The position numbers and the translations under genes are program-made. Below the pieces are notes generated by a model. The model worked only from the letters and a program-made list of their open reading frames with translations. It had not been told where the DNA came from and ran no database searches. From Tubiluchus corallicola (lineage: Eukaryota; Priapulida; Priapulimorpha; Priapulimorphida; Tubiluchidae): a stretch of 50,935 nucleotides of DNA. Position 1 is the first letter of the stretch. Each line of letters opens with the position of its first letter. The DNA lies in the NCBI GenBank assembly GCA_030141605.1, contig JAQGDQ010002424.1:1-50935 (forward strand), given 5' to 3'. Below are positions 27,447 to 36,880 of this stretch, piece by piece.

Positions 27447-29588
27447 TTAAAATCTTACTGATATTCCTGGACCTATCAGTCCAAACCACTTTCGCTTTAC
27501 CAAATAATAGCCTCCTCCTAAGAATATTGGAAAGTTAAACCTTCTATTTTGCCCCATTGGATAGATACTGCCTAACACTACTACTCCTAAATCTGTGTCT
27601 TGATTGGAAGAAAAATTTAATGTATTGAAAGCTATAAACCCTGCTCCAATTTTATATGGCTTAAGTGTGTTGATTTTTTCTGGATGATAAAAACTAAATT
27701 GAGCAATAAATGCCAAGCTAATACCTCCAAATGCACCAATAACGGTGGTGTCTTGTGTTGTGCCATCGTCTAAAGTTTTCTCTCCTCTATGTACAGTTAA
27801 AAGTCCTGCCGGAAAAGACATTTCTATGTCAAATTTCCAGTCGCGCTGTAACATAATATCAATGGTCTTTATTTCACCTTGCTCTCCATACTTATCCCTA
27901 TCATTTTCTATGGTTAGTTGAACAATAGACCATTCATCTAGCGAAAAGGTTTTTCTGCTCAATACACTGTTTAAGTTTATCACACCTTGCTGGCATTTTT
28001 GATCTTGATAAAATAAACCGCGAGGAGAGCTATGACTGGGACAAACAGAAATGTTTCTAAGGGTTTTGATATCAAGTAGGTTGTTTTTATCATCTAATAG
28101 TTTGGCAGTAATTGTAATGTATTGTTTCCCATATAAATTATTGCCAATATCTATTTTGTTTCTATCAAAAGAGATGTATAAATCTGAAATTGTTCCATTA
28201 TATAAGACAGTGGGTTTAAGACTTGAGGCTCTTTTGTTTCCCGATCCATAATTTAAGTATATATAGTCAAATTTTTTAGGTCGTTGATACTCCAATACAT
28301 CCAAAGAAAATCCTGATGGCTTTTTGTTGACTAAAATACTTACTTGTTTTTTACTGATGCCTATTGGTATATTGATGATCGCATTAAAGGTTTTATCTGT
28401 CCTCTTGATAGAGTCTATATTAATAATTTTTGCTCCATCAAATGTAACACTTACATTATGCAGTGATTCTCCTTCTATTTGCACCTCTACTGTTTCGCCT
28501 GGGTATACTTTTCTACTGTTTGTCCATTCTTTGCCTGCCCGAAATATCTTAACATTATTTATTTTTGTAGGAGGAACTATATTAAAATTAGTTGCAAACT
28601 GGGCAATGTCTCCGTCCTTAATATATAAATATCCTTGCGAGCTTCTATGATAGTCGTATGTTTTTAGCCAACAAAGAATTTTGTTGCTGCTTAAATGCCT
28701 GCGCGTAAATAATTCTGCTACTAAAATTCCTCCGTTCGCCTCTTGATTCTCTATTCTATATGTCTTATTGAGTTTTAATCTGCCTACATCTTCAATTTCT
28801 ACTTCATATTGCTTTGTTGAGGGAAGTGCATTCACTATTTCATTGGTATTGAGTCGTAAAAACGCAATGCGCGGCTGTTTTACAATAAAAATTTTTGTAG
28901 GGATTTTTATGTTATTCTCTAATTTTGTGCTACTAACAGGTTGTTTTGTTTTCACTTCTATGCTTAAATACTGAACACCTATTTCCTTAGGGAAAACGTT
29001 TAAAAATGTCTGCCCTTCTTTGGAGGTCACATAATAATCAATTTCATCGCTTGAATCCCATATTTCACCTACTCTTATATTTCCCAAATTGTTTGATGTA
29101 AGCATAAAGGATTTTTCTTCCCCAAGAAATAGGTTATTATTATCAACAAATAGCTCTACTTTCGTTTGGTGATATGGCAATAAATAAAGCACTTCTTTGA
29201 AACTACCTCTAACAGAATCGGTTTTGATGTTAAAGGTAAAGTTTAAAAATTTGCTGTTATTTAAGTCTTTAAACTTTATCTTAAATCTATATTGATTTTT
29301 TATCTTAGTTATTTCTTCAATAACATCATAATCTAATGATTGTATTAGACTTACAGATGCTATTGGTGTTGTTTTTTTTAATCTCAATATTACTTCACAC
29401 ACTTCGTCAGTGGTGCTATATTCAAACTTTAAATTTGTATTGCCTTGAAGTGTTATGGTGTCGTTGCTATATGAATAGGTGCCTTGGGAGGTGCTTAATT
29501 CCAACTCATCTATAAAATAATTTTGTGAAAATGATGTTGTGGTTATTAGGCACAAAATTAAGAGTATAGCTATTCTGTTTTTATTCAT
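27447..29588 (-). CDS. Large exported protein of unknown function with C-terminal beta-rich region
   Basis: The 713 residues start with a signal peptide (MNKNRIAILLILCLITTTSFSQ). Most of the protein is beta-rich and Ig-like in texture (repeated VEVEDVGRL, VEVQIEGESL, VTFDGAKI strands, no cysteine clusters). The last 130 residues (from about 580: FDIEMSFPAGLLTV ... GAFGGISLAFIAQFSFYHP ... RKWFGLIGPGISVRF) alternate aromatic and small residues and end in Phe, typical of an outer-membrane strand. I infer an outer-membrane or surface-anchored protein. No family was recognised and no T9SS sorting domain is visible. It is intact among decayed neighbours. Confidence 0.7.
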   Translation of the reverse strand: MNKNRIAILLILCLITTTSFSQNYFIDELELSTSQGTYSYSNDTITLQGNTNLKFEYSTTDEVCEVILRLKKTTPIASVSLIQSLDYDVIEEITKIKNQYRFKIKFKDLNNSKFLNFTFNIKTDSVRGSFKEVLYLLPYHQTKVELFVDNNNLFLGEEKSFMLTSNNLGNIRVGEIWDSSDEIDYYVTSKEGQTFLNVFPKEIGVQYLSIEVKTKQPVSSTKLENNIKIPTKIFIVKQPRIAFLRLNTNEIVNALPSTKQYEVEIEDVGRLKLNKTYRIENQEANGGILVAELFTRRHLSSNKILCWLKTYDYHRSSQGYLYIKDGDIAQFATNFNIVPPTKINNVKIFRAGKEWTNSRKVYPGETVEVQIEGESLHNVSVTFDGAKIINIDSIKRTDKTFNAIINIPIGISKKQVSILVNKKPSGFSLDVLEYQRPKKFDYIYLNYGSGNKRASSLKPTVLYNGTISDLYISFDRNKIDIGNNLYGKQYITITAKLLDDKNNLLDIKTLRNISVCPSHSSPRGLFYQDQKCQQGVINLNSVLSRKTFSLDEWSIVQLTIENDRDKYGEQGEIKTIDIMLQRDWKFDIEMSFPAGLLTVHRGEKTLDDGTTQDTTVIGAFGGISLAFIAQFSFYHPEKINTLKPYKIGAGFIAFNTLNFSSNQDTDLGVVVLGSIYPMGQNRRFNFPIFLGGGYYLVKRKWFGLIGPGISVRF

Positions 29589-29637
29589 TAAGAAACATTT
29601 AAGAGTCTATTAATATTACGTTGCAAAGCTATAAAAA

Positions 29638-30018
29638 TCACTCAAACAATCCTTCATCTCTTTCAAGCATAAGTATTGAGGATTGTGATACTATAAAATA
29701 TTTCTCTTCTTTATAACTTATTTCTATTGCTCCCTTTTGAAGAAAAATTGCCAAATCTCCTTCTTTTGCTTGCAATGGAATATATTTTATTTGCTCTTCC
29801 TCTTTATGCTTCCACAACTCATCGTTTTCTGTTGGCATTGGTAAGGGGTAACCAGGACCTGTTTTTATGACGTATCCATTTTGAACTTTTTCTTGCTCTT
29901 GCAACCCCACAGGCAAATATAACCCTCCTTTGGTTTTGTCCGAAGATTGCTTAACCTTTATCAGCACCCTATCTCCAATAATGATTAATTTTTTAAATTT
30001 ATCATCAAAATTTTCCAT
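29638..30018 (-). CDS. GroES-like co-chaperonin family protein
   Basis: A 126-residue protein with the Cpn10 fold pattern: DRVLIKVKQSSDKTKGGLYLP near the start, a glycine-proline turn (VIKTGPGYPLP) and a C-terminal strand (EEKYFIVSQSSILML). It is longer than ordinary GroES (about 95 aa) and has a charged insert (ENDELWKHKEEEQ). No groEL is next to it. Bacteroidota carry such divergent GroES paralogues in addition to the canonical groES; their partner is not established. Confidence 0.75.
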   Translation of the reverse strand: MENFDDKFKKLIIIGDRVLIKVKQSSDKTKGGLYLPVGLQEQEKVQNGYVIKTGPGYPLPMPTENDELWKHKEEEQIKYIPLQAKEGDLAIFLQKGAIEISYKEEKYFIVSQSSILMLERDEGLFE

Positions 30019-30078
30019 AATATTTTTTTAATCGTTTCAATAAGTATCAATACATGGCAATATGCGTGCATTTCGATC

Positions 30079-31449
30079 TTATACATTGTTTTTCAACATA
30101 TCGCTATCTGTATAAACTTTGTCTGATATTTCTACCTTAATGCGTTTAATTCTTTTTTTATCTACAGCTACTGGAATAAAGATAAATTTATTGAAATAGG
30201 TTTTTTGTCCTATATTTGGCATTTTATTATGAAGCTCTAACAAAAGCCCTCCCAGTGATTCATTTTCTCCTTTTACGTCTTCAAATATTTCAAACGGCAC
30301 CTCTACTATTCTACAAAAATCTATAAGGTTTGTTTTGCCTTCAAATATATATGTGTTGTTATTAACCTGTTGATAGGTAAAGTCCTCTCCTTCGGTCTCA
30401 TCATTTATTTCTCCTATAATCTCTTCAATAATATCTTCCATTGTTATTAATCCCGAAGTTCCGCCGTATTCGTCTACTACAATGGCTAAATGTACTTTTT
30501 TTTCTTGAAATTCCTTCAATAAAATGTTTAGTTTTTTGGTTTCTGGAACGAAAAAACTCTCTCTCATCAACTTTTTCCACTCAAAATTTTCACTTTTATT
30601 TAAGTGAGGCAGTATGTCCTTAACATATAAAATTCCTTCTATTCTATCTATTGTCTCTTTGTATATTGGTATTCTGGAATAACCACATTTATTGATTTTA
30701 TCAAGCAGCTCATAGAAGCTTATTTCAACGTCAAAGGCAGTTATATCTACCCTTGAACGCATTGTTTGCTTTGCGTTAAGTTGTCCAAAATGCACAATGC
30801 TATTTAGCATCTCTTTTTCTTTTTCTGATGATTCATTTAGTGTAGCTATTTCTACAGCGTGTTTTAGTTTTTCAACTGATATATTATTATACTCGCTATT
30901 TTTTGATTTGATTTTATTCTCTATTAACATATTAATAGAAGAAAAAAACCACGTTATGGGCTTAAATAGCTTAAAAAAAACAGAAATAAGCCGCACACTT
31001 AAATAGGCAAAAAATTTGTTTTTTTGATTGGCATATGTTTTAGGGGTTATTTCTCCAAAAAATAGTATCAAAAACGTAACTATAACACTTAAAAAAGCAA
31101 AAGCTATAACTTGTATTTCAGGATAATCCTCCACTATTTTCCATGTAACAGTAGTTGCAAGGGTAATGATAGTTACATTTATAAGGTTGTTTAGAATTAA
31201 AATTGTGGATAAGAGTTTATTAGGCTTTTCTAAAAGTTTTAAAACTTGTTGTCCCCTGTCTTTGTCTTTTTTTATTTCTACAATGTCTTTTGGGGTAAAA
31301 GAGAAAAAGGCAACTTCTGCTCCCGATATTAGTGCTGAAACGAACAATAAGCCCAATATAATAACACTACTTAATATATAAAACACTAAGTTTGAGTTGA
31401 TAAATATCAATAGTATAAGATGTAATAGCAAACTGGGATATATGTCCAA
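30079..31449 (-). CDS. gldE: Gliding-motility-associated GldE (CNNM/CBS/CorC family)
   Basis: The 456 residues have an N-terminal CNNM-type membrane domain with several helices (SALISGAEVAFFSF at about 38, then TVTWKIVEDYP and FLILFFGEITPKTYANQK). Two CBS domains follow (about 215-335, RVDITAFDVEI to MEDIIEEIIGEINDETEG) and then a C-terminal CorC/HlyC transporter-associated domain (GGLLLELHNKMP). The extended hydrophobic N-terminus matches the Bacteroidota GldE form. GldE is linked to gliding and may stabilise other Gld proteins; related proteins export magnesium or cobalt. Confidence 0.8.
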   Translation of the reverse strand: MDIYPSLLLHLILLIFINSNLVFYILSSVIILGLLFVSALISGAEVAFFSFTPKDIVEIKKDKDRGQQVLKLLEKPNKLLSTILILNNLINVTIITLATTVTWKIVEDYPEIQVIAFAFLSVIVTFLILFFGEITPKTYANQKNKFFAYLSVRLISVFFKLFKPITWFFSSINMLIENKIKSKNSEYNNISVEKLKHAVEIATLNESSEKEKEMLNSIVHFGQLNAKQTMRSRVDITAFDVEISFYELLDKINKCGYSRIPIYKETIDRIEGILYVKDILPHLNKSENFEWKKLMRESFFVPETKKLNILLKEFQEKKVHLAIVVDEYGGTSGLITMEDIIEEIIGEINDETEGEDFTYQQVNNNTYIFEGKTNLIDFCRIVEVPFEIFEDVKGENESLGGLLLELHNKMPNIGQKTYFNKFIFIPVAVDKKRIKRIKVEISDKVYTDSDMLKNNV

Positions 31450-31546
31450 AAATACTAAATTTTAGTTAGCAATTTTTTTGTCTTATAAAACAAATACAAA
31501 TTTACTCTTTTAATCACTAAAAATATAAATTTATGTTAAAATATTT

Positions 31547-32998
31547 TTAAAAATAGTATGTATAATAACCTTGTTGTCCATATTTGTTTATTCCTTCAAT
31601 GGTAACCCTTCCTCGCAGTTTAATAAGAATGTCTGCAAGTGTTTTGGCATCTTTAATAGGTATACTGTTGATGTGTGTAATAATAAACTCTTCTTTCAGG
31701 CCTAATTGTTGTATAAATCCCTTGCTTATTTTCACTATTTTTACGCCATGAGATATTTTATATAAGTCTTGTTCTACCTTTGAAACTTTTTCAAAGTCAG
31801 CCCCCAATGACTCTGAACGATAAACTTGTTTTTTTATTATTTTGGTTGTTCCTTCTCTATTAGTTAACGTAAGCGAAGTAGTTTTGATGCTGTTTTTTCG
31901 CTTATAAACAACATTAATTACATCGCCAGGAGAATAATAGCTTAGCACTTCTTCAAACATGCTTCTGCTATTTATATCCATATTGTTGATTTTTAAGATT
32001 CTATCTCCTTCTTTCAATTTGGCTTTTTGCGCAGCCCCCTGTTCTTGAATATTATCTATCATTACTCCTTTCATATCTTTAATTTCCAACTCTTTCATCA
32101 TCTGTTCATCAAGCTCTACTACTGTGCCTCCAAAAAACGCTTTTTGCACTTCGCCATGTTTAATAATATCATTAACCACTTTCACAACAATATCTGATGG
32201 GACGGCAAACCCATAACCCGTATAAGATCCTGTGCGAGAAAGTATAGCCGTATTTATACCTATCAACTCTCCCTTTAGGTTTACCAAAGCTCCTCCACTG
32301 TTTCCAGCATTTATAGGAGCATCCGTCTGTATGAATGACTCTATAGGAAAAGTGCTTTTTATAATATTCAAGTCTCTACCTTTGGCGCTTACAATCCCCG
32401 CCGTAACTGTAGATGTTAAGTTGAAAGGGTTGCCAACTGCCAATACCCACTCTCCTACTTCTACATTTCGTGATTTTCCAATAGTGATGGCTGGTAATTT
32501 TGATGCTTCTATTTTCAAAATTGCTAAATCGGTAGACGGGTCACTTCCCACTATCTTGGCACTATATGTTTTTTTATTTATCATTACTTGAATTTCTGTA
32601 GCATTCTCTATTACATGTTTGTTAGTAATAATATACCCGCTACTTTTATATATAACTCCAGAACCACTACTGATACTTTGCCCTGTTGTTCCATTGCCCA
32701 AAAACCATTCAAACCATGAACTAGAGTATCTTGTTTCCAAAACAGTTTTTATATATACCACACTTGGCAAACTCCTTTTAGATGCCTCTACAAAATCTTT
32801 ACTCAAAACAGTGTTGGAGCTTGACTGTTCACTGTTGTTAACAAAATGATCAAAAGAGTTATGGGATGTTTGTTGGGCAACATAAGTGTTTTCTTGACTT
32901 AATCTGCTATTATCGCTTAATAAAAACTTAAAAGAAACAACAGTGCCAATTGTTCCTGCAACGAACCCTACAAAAATAGTTACTATTATGTTTTTCAT
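31547..32998 (-). CDS. DegP/HtrA-type periplasmic serine protease
   Basis: The 483 residues begin with a membrane/signal segment (IIVTIFVGFVAGTIGTVVSF). The trypsin-like domain shows the catalytic triad as TNKHVIENA (His, near 134), STDLAILKI (Asp, near 164) and NAGNSGGALVNL (Ser, near 240). Two PDZ regions follow (about 290-375 and 400-480). Length and order match Do/DegQ proteases that degrade or refold damaged envelope proteins. It starts close after the Ldh-type gene and is transcribed in the same direction. Confidence 0.92.
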   Translation of the reverse strand: MKNIIVTIFVGFVAGTIGTVVSFKFLLSDNSRLSQENTYVAQQTSHNSFDHFVNNSEQSSSNTVLSKDFVEASKRSLPSVVYIKTVLETRYSSSWFEWFLGNGTTGQSISSGSGVIYKSSGYIITNKHVIENATEIQVMINKKTYSAKIVGSDPSTDLAILKIEASKLPAITIGKSRNVEVGEWVLAVGNPFNLTSTVTAGIVSAKGRDLNIIKSTFPIESFIQTDAPINAGNSGGALVNLKGELIGINTAILSRTGSYTGYGFAVPSDIVVKVVNDIIKHGEVQKAFFGGTVVELDEQMMKELEIKDMKGVMIDNIQEQGAAQKAKLKEGDRILKINNMDINSRSMFEEVLSYYSPGDVINVVYKRKNSIKTTSLTLTNREGTTKIIKKQVYRSESLGADFEKVSKVEQDLYKISHGVKIVKISKGFIQQLGLKEEFIITHINSIPIKDAKTLADILIKLRGRVTIEGINKYGQQGYYTYYF

Positions 32999-33016
32999 AT
33001 TAGTTCAAGTATTTTA

Positions 33017-34084
33017 TTAGAAGTCTATATCAAATTTTACTGCAAGTTGTTTCAAATCTTTCACAACTGGTTCTAGCAATGGTATGCCATTTTTTTTGCG
33101 TTCTTTCTCTAACTCTCTTTCAGGCTCCCCTGGTATCAACACCTTATTTTGTTCATTGACAGATGCAGATCCTTTAAACTTTTCAATCCATTTATCCATA
33201 TTGTTTTTAAAATCATTCAATTGCCTAAAAGCATCAACGCGAATAGCTCCAAAAAAATGCCCTATGCCTTTGCCTGGCAAATTGTCAAGTGGGTTTAAAA
33301 AGCTAACAAATGGAGGCACCCAAGGACCATAATTTGCCCCTGACAATACTCCTGAAAAAATATCTACCATGGCTCCTAAACAGTAGCCTTTATGGCTACT
33401 TCGCTCTCTATCACTTCCCAATGGCAACAATGCGCCACCCGATTTCAATTCTTCTGGACTATTAGATGCATTTCCTTGCTTATCTTGTATCCAACCAATA
33501 GGGGCTAATTTTTTTTGTCTTTGTAAAATTTCTAACTTTCCATTGGATGCTGTGGTGGTAGAAAAGTCTGCAACAAAAGGAGGGTATTTGCCAGCAGGAA
33601 TAGCAACACAAATAGGGTTGGTTCCCAAAAGCCTTTCAGTAGAAAAAGTAGGTGCAACTAATGGGCTAGCATTTGTCATGCTAATGCCTATCATGTTTTC
33701 TTTTGCCGCCAACATAGAGTAATAGCCTGCTATGCCAAAATGGTTGGAATTGCTTACTGCCACCCAACTTGAGCCTACCTGCTTAGCTTTTTCTATTGCT
33801 ATTTTCATGGCTTGAGGGGATACTACCAACCCAAGTGCTTTATCTCCATTTAGTGTAGCGGTGCTAGGTGTTTGATGTGTCATTGCAATATTTGGCTTTG
33901 TATTTATCCGTCCCTTTTCCCAAAGAGCAACGTAGCCTGACAAGCGAGCTACCCCATGAGAGTCTACTCCTCTTAAGTCTGCAGCACATAAAACAGATGA
34001 TGCCTGCTCTGCATCTTTGTCAGAACAACCCATACATACAAACACCTGTTTAGTAAATTGCGTTAACTTTTCGAATGAAAACAT
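33017..34084 (-). CDS. Ldh2-family malate/lactate/ureidoglycolate-type dehydrogenase
   Basis: The 355 residues fit the NAD(P)-dependent Ldh2 (malate/L-lactate/sulfolactate dehydrogenase) family. Signs are the opening FEKLTQFTKQVFVCMGCSDKDAEQASSVL region with DLRGVDSHGVARL near 55, VSNSNHFGIAGYYSMLA near 115, SPLVAPTFSTERLLGTNPI near 144 and SSHKGYCLGAMVDIFSGVLSGA near 230. Substrate cannot be assigned from sequence alone. It lies just after tRNA-Leu and may be read through from the tRNA promoter. Confidence 0.85.
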   Translation of the reverse strand: MFSFEKLTQFTKQVFVCMGCSDKDAEQASSVLCAADLRGVDSHGVARLSGYVALWEKGRINTKPNIAMTHQTPSTATLNGDKALGLVVSPQAMKIAIEKAKQVGSSWVAVSNSNHFGIAGYYSMLAAKENMIGISMTNASPLVAPTFSTERLLGTNPICVAIPAGKYPPFVADFSTTTASNGKLEILQRQKKLAPIGWIQDKQGNASNSPEELKSGGALLPLGSDRERSSHKGYCLGAMVDIFSGVLSGANYGPWVPPFVSFLNPLDNLPGKGIGHFFGAIRVDAFRQLNDFKNNMDKWIEKFKGSASVNEQNKVLIPGEPERELEKERKKNGIPLLEPVVKDLKQLAVKFDIDF

Positions 34085-34124
34085 GTAAAAAAGAATTTTT
34101 TATTCAGAAGGTAAGAAAATTAAG

Positions 34125-34209
34125 TACCCGGGGTGGGACTTGAACCCACACCGCCTTATCAGCGACAGGATTTTAAGTCCTGCGTGTCTACCAATTCCAC
34201 CACCCGGGC
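34125..34209 (-). tRNA. tRNA-Leu (anticodon UAA)
   Basis: The minus strand folds with acceptor GCCCGGG/CCCGGGT, a D-arm (TGGAATTGGTAGACAC), anticodon stem CAGGA/TCCTG enclosing CTTAAAA (anticodon TAA), the long variable arm of class II tRNAs (TCGCTGATAAGGCG) and T-arm GGTTCAAGTCC. Discriminator A, no encoded CCA. It follows tRNA-Gly by 14 nt. Confidence 0.95.
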
Positions 34210-34223
34210 ACTGAAAACAACAG

Positions 34224-34245
34224 AGCGAAAGACGGGATTTGAACC

Positions 34246-34280
<35 letters not shown>

Positions 34281-34296
34281 GCTGAGCTACTTTCGC
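34224..34296 (-). tRNA. tRNA-Gly (anticodon GCC)
   Basis: The minus strand folds with acceptor GCGAAAG/CTTTCGC, D-arm CTCAGCTGGTAGAGC, anticodon stem CGACC/GGTCG around TTGCCAA (anticodon GCC) and T-arm GGTTCAAATCC. Discriminator T, no encoded CCA. First gene of a two-tRNA transcript with tRNA-Leu. Confidence 0.96.
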
Positions 34297-34306
34297 AGTA
34301 GTGTTG

Positions 34307-34335
34307 CAAAGATAATATATTTTTTTCACTCACAA
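34307..34335 (-). promoter_or_regulatory. Promoter of tRNA-Gly/tRNA-Leu
   Basis: On the minus strand TTG (34333-34335) is followed after 18 nt by TATCTTTG (34307-34314), a full match to the Bacteroidota consensus, 11 bp before tRNA-Gly. Confidence 0.8.
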
Positions 34336-34438
34336 TGATTTTTTATAATTTTTTGTAATTTTCTGCAACATAAATAGATCATTGTTTGTCATATTGATAA
34401 ATTTTTATTATTATAGATAATAAATTCAAAATAAAATT

Positions 34439-34767
34439 ATGATAGATACAATAATATCTCTAACCCCTATAGTAGCTGCGCTACTTATCTTTTGTGCCCG
34501 TTGTTCTTACGCAATAGGTATAAGAAACGAATGTTGATGATAGAAAAAGGCTATCTACCCAAATCTTTATCATCTCATAATAAAATAAAATACGAAAGAA
34601 TTTTCTTGTTTTCAGGAATAGTTCTATTTGTACTCATGATGGTTTTTGTGCAGGATAATATATCTGGTATATTTGCACTCTTAGGAGGTACATTAAACTA
34701 TATCGCAATCGAACACACTACACATAAGTACCTACGACAATGCGGGGTTTGTTGTTTATGTCGTTGA
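34439..34767 (+). pseudogene. Frameshifted small membrane protein (DUF6249-like)
   Basis: ATG 34439 opens a frame giving a hydrophobic start (MIDTIISLTPIVAALLIF). The continuation, starting at the level of residue 19, lies in another frame: PLFLRNRYKKRMLMIEKGYLP, then a second hydrophobic segment (FLFSGIVLFVLMMVFV). The join is the T4 run at 34490-34493, which would need one more T. The reconstructed layout (helix, basic RKRMLMIEKG loop, helix) resembles small DUF6249-type inner-membrane proteins. Its 3' end overlaps the convergent prmC end by 50 bp. Confidence 0.5.
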
Positions 34768-35587
34768 TGATTTTGACGTTTTTTAGGCCTTTTTTTTCAA
34801 AAAGCTGCTTTACTTCTCCTCCAAATTGCTCATTAATCTCCACATACAATTTTCCATTTAAATTTAAGCTGTGGCAAGCAGATAAAGATATTTTTTTATA
34901 AAACAATAATGGGTTTTCATCATCTACAAAAAGCGCCTTATGCGGTTCAAAGTTTAATACATTTTTTTTCATATATTTCTTTTCACGGAGGGTAACATAA
35001 GGGGGATTACTCACAATTATATCATACTTTTTAACTTTTCGTTTTGTCGTTGATAAAATGTTTTCTAGTCTAAAACTCACATCTGCTTCTAACTTTTTTC
35101 CATTAAATTTTGCCACTTCAATAGCATTGGGACATATATCTACAGCGTCTACGTTAACCTGTAGTAAATCAAGAGCCAATGTTATTGCGATACACCCGCT
35201 TCCTGTGCCAATATCTAATATATTTAGATTTTTCTTTTTGTTGTTTTGCTGTATAATACAATTAACCAACTCTTCTGTTTCTGGACGAGGAATAAGCACA
35301 TGGGGATTTACAAAAAAATATCTTTCCATAAAATATGTTTTTTTAATAATATATTGTATTGGCTCATATTGCTGTAAGCGCTCAATATAGCTTTCTAAAC
35401 TGCTTATATTATTTTTGTTCCAAGATATGTGCTTGCCTAACACTATATCAGAAAAATCCAGCTTAAATATCTCTTCTATCATTATGCGTGACAAAGAAAA
35501 TGCCTCTTCTTGAGGATAATTTTTTAGCAATAGATGGCCTAAAAAATTGTATAAATCTTTTATATTTGATATGTTTTTAAAGTTCAC
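34718..35587 (-). CDS. prmC: Peptide chain release factor N5-glutamine methyltransferase
   Basis: A 289-residue SAM-dependent methyltransferase that modifies the GGQ glutamine of release factors. It has an N-terminal helical domain (1-95), the SAM-binding LDIGTGSGCIAITLAL motif near 120 and the catalytic VSNPPYVTL motif near 192. The family NPPY and the preceding HVLIPRPETEELV segment near 95 are intact. Its substrate RF1 (prfA) is in the same window. It is divergent from ribD. Confidence 0.93.
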   Translation of the reverse strand: MNFKNISNIKDLYNFLGHLLLKNYPQEEAFSLSRIMIEEIFKLDFSDIVLGKHISWNKNNISSLESYIERLQQYEPIQYIIKKTYFMERYFFVNPHVLIPRPETEELVNCIIQQNNKKKNLNILDIGTGSGCIAITLALDLLQVNVDAVDICPNAIEVAKFNGKKLEADVSFRLENILSTTKRKVKKYDIIVSNPPYVTLREKKYMKKNVLNFEPHKALFVDDENPLLFYKKISLSACHSLNLNGKLYVEINEQFGGEVKQLFEKKGLKNVKIINDINNKPRIVVGTYV

Positions 35588-35645
35588 AATAGCATTTTAT
35601 AATTTATTAGAACAAAATAAAGCAACAAAGATAAAAATTAACACC

Positions 35646-36698
35646 TTGAAATCAAAGGAGCTATACATGCAAAGGGCTTTGGATTTGGCAGCACTATCCA
35701 CAAACAGTGTTAGCCCCAATCCAATGGTAGGGTGTGTAATTGTGCACAATGGAGAGATTATTGGAGAAGGATATCATGAAAAATATGGAGAAAACCATGC
35801 CGAAATAAATGCTATTGACAACGTGAGTGACAAAAAATGGCTATCAAAATCAGATGTATATGTGACATTAGAGCCTTGTAACCACTATGGTAAAACCCCT
35901 CCTTGTGTAGAACAGCTAATCAAGCACAGAGTAAACAATGTGCACATTTGCAATATAGACACTAACCCACAAACGGCAGGGCAAAGTGTCAAAAAATTAA
36001 AAAAAGCAAAAATTAATACCACCGTAGGTACACTATCTCACAAAGGAAAAGAGCTCAACAAGCGGTTCTTTACATATCACCAAAAAAAACGCCCTTACGT
36101 AATATTAAAATGGGCTGAAACATCCAATGGGTATATCGCAAAAGAAGATTTTAGCTCAAAATGGATTTCAAATAAAACAGCAAGAATATATGTTCATAAA
36201 TGGCGCTCTGAAGAAGACGCTATTTTAGTGGGAAAAAACACAGTGAAATACGACAACCCACAATTAACAACAAGAAACTGGGAGGGGAAAAATCCATTGC
36301 GAGTAGTATTAGATAGGCACTTGACATTAAATCATAATAAAGCAATATTTACAGATGGCTTTCCTACTATTTGTTATAATATTGTCCAAGAAAAACAAGT
36401 TGAAAGTGTACGTTTTATAAAGCTAAAAAAGACAAATTTCATACAACAAGTATTACAAAATCTTTGGGAACAAAACATTTTGTCAATCATTGTTGAAGGT
36501 GGAACAAAGACAATAAATACCTTTGCAACAGAACAATTATGGGACGAAGCGAGAGTGTTTAAAAACTCCAAAGTATTTTTATCTGGGATTGAAGCCCCAA
36601 AGCTCAACAATAAGCAACTAATGAAAAGGGAACCCATATTAGACAACGAGTTGTTTGTTTTTTATAACAATCAAAATATTGCATTACCCGTTGTATGA
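35646..36698 (+). CDS. ribD: Bifunctional riboflavin biosynthesis deaminase/reductase RibD
   Basis: The family N-terminus (KELYMQRALDLAALSTNSVSPNPMVGCVIV) supports a TTG start at 35646 or the ATG at 35667, which has AAGGAG six bases upstream. The longer open frame back to 35547 would overlap the divergent prmC start and is unlikely. The deaminase domain (about 1-145) has the zinc motif NHAEINAI and PCNHYGKTPPC. The reductase domain follows (RPYVILKWAETSNGYIA, EDAILVGKNTVKYDNPQLTTR, IVEGGTKTINTF). It converts the pyrimidine from GTP cyclohydrolase II in two steps of riboflavin synthesis. Confidence 0.9.
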   Translation: MKSKELYMQRALDLAALSTNSVSPNPMVGCVIVHNGEIIGEGYHEKYGENHAEINAIDNVSDKKWLSKSDVYVTLEPCNHYGKTPPCVEQLIKHRVNNVHICNIDTNPQTAGQSVKKLKKAKINTTVGTLSHKGKELNKRFFTYHQKKRPYVILKWAETSNGYIAKEDFSSKWISNKTARIYVHKWRSEEDAILVGKNTVKYDNPQLTTRNWEGKNPLRVVLDRHLTLNHNKAIFTDGFPTICYNIVQEKQVESVRFIKLKKTNFIQQVLQNLWEQNILSIIVEGGTKTINTFATEQLWDEARVFKNSKVFLSGIEAPKLNNKQLMKREPILDNELFVFYNNQNIALPVV

Positions 36699-36792
36699 AA
36701 TTGGATCATCCACCACCAACCAAAGTTTTGATTTTTTGGGTTTTACTGCTATATTTATCCTCATAGCAAACTAAATTTAAACAAATTATTTT

Positions 36793-36823
36793 TTGCTCTT
36801 TTATTCCTTAAATGCTACCTTTG
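36793..36823 (+). promoter_or_regulatory. Promoter of thrS
   Basis: TTG (36793-36795) and TACCTTTG (36816-36823) with 20 nt between, about 58 bp before the thrS start. No T-box or other leader structure is apparent. Confidence 0.65.
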
Positions 36824-36880
36824 ACACATTCAATAGAATGAGATCTCTTAACTCTAAATTAATAACAACGCTTAACAATA

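Noticed and set aside
35547-35645. Long N-terminal extension of RibD
   Set aside because: It overlaps the divergent prmC start and does not match the family, whose first conserved residues begin near KELYMQRAL.
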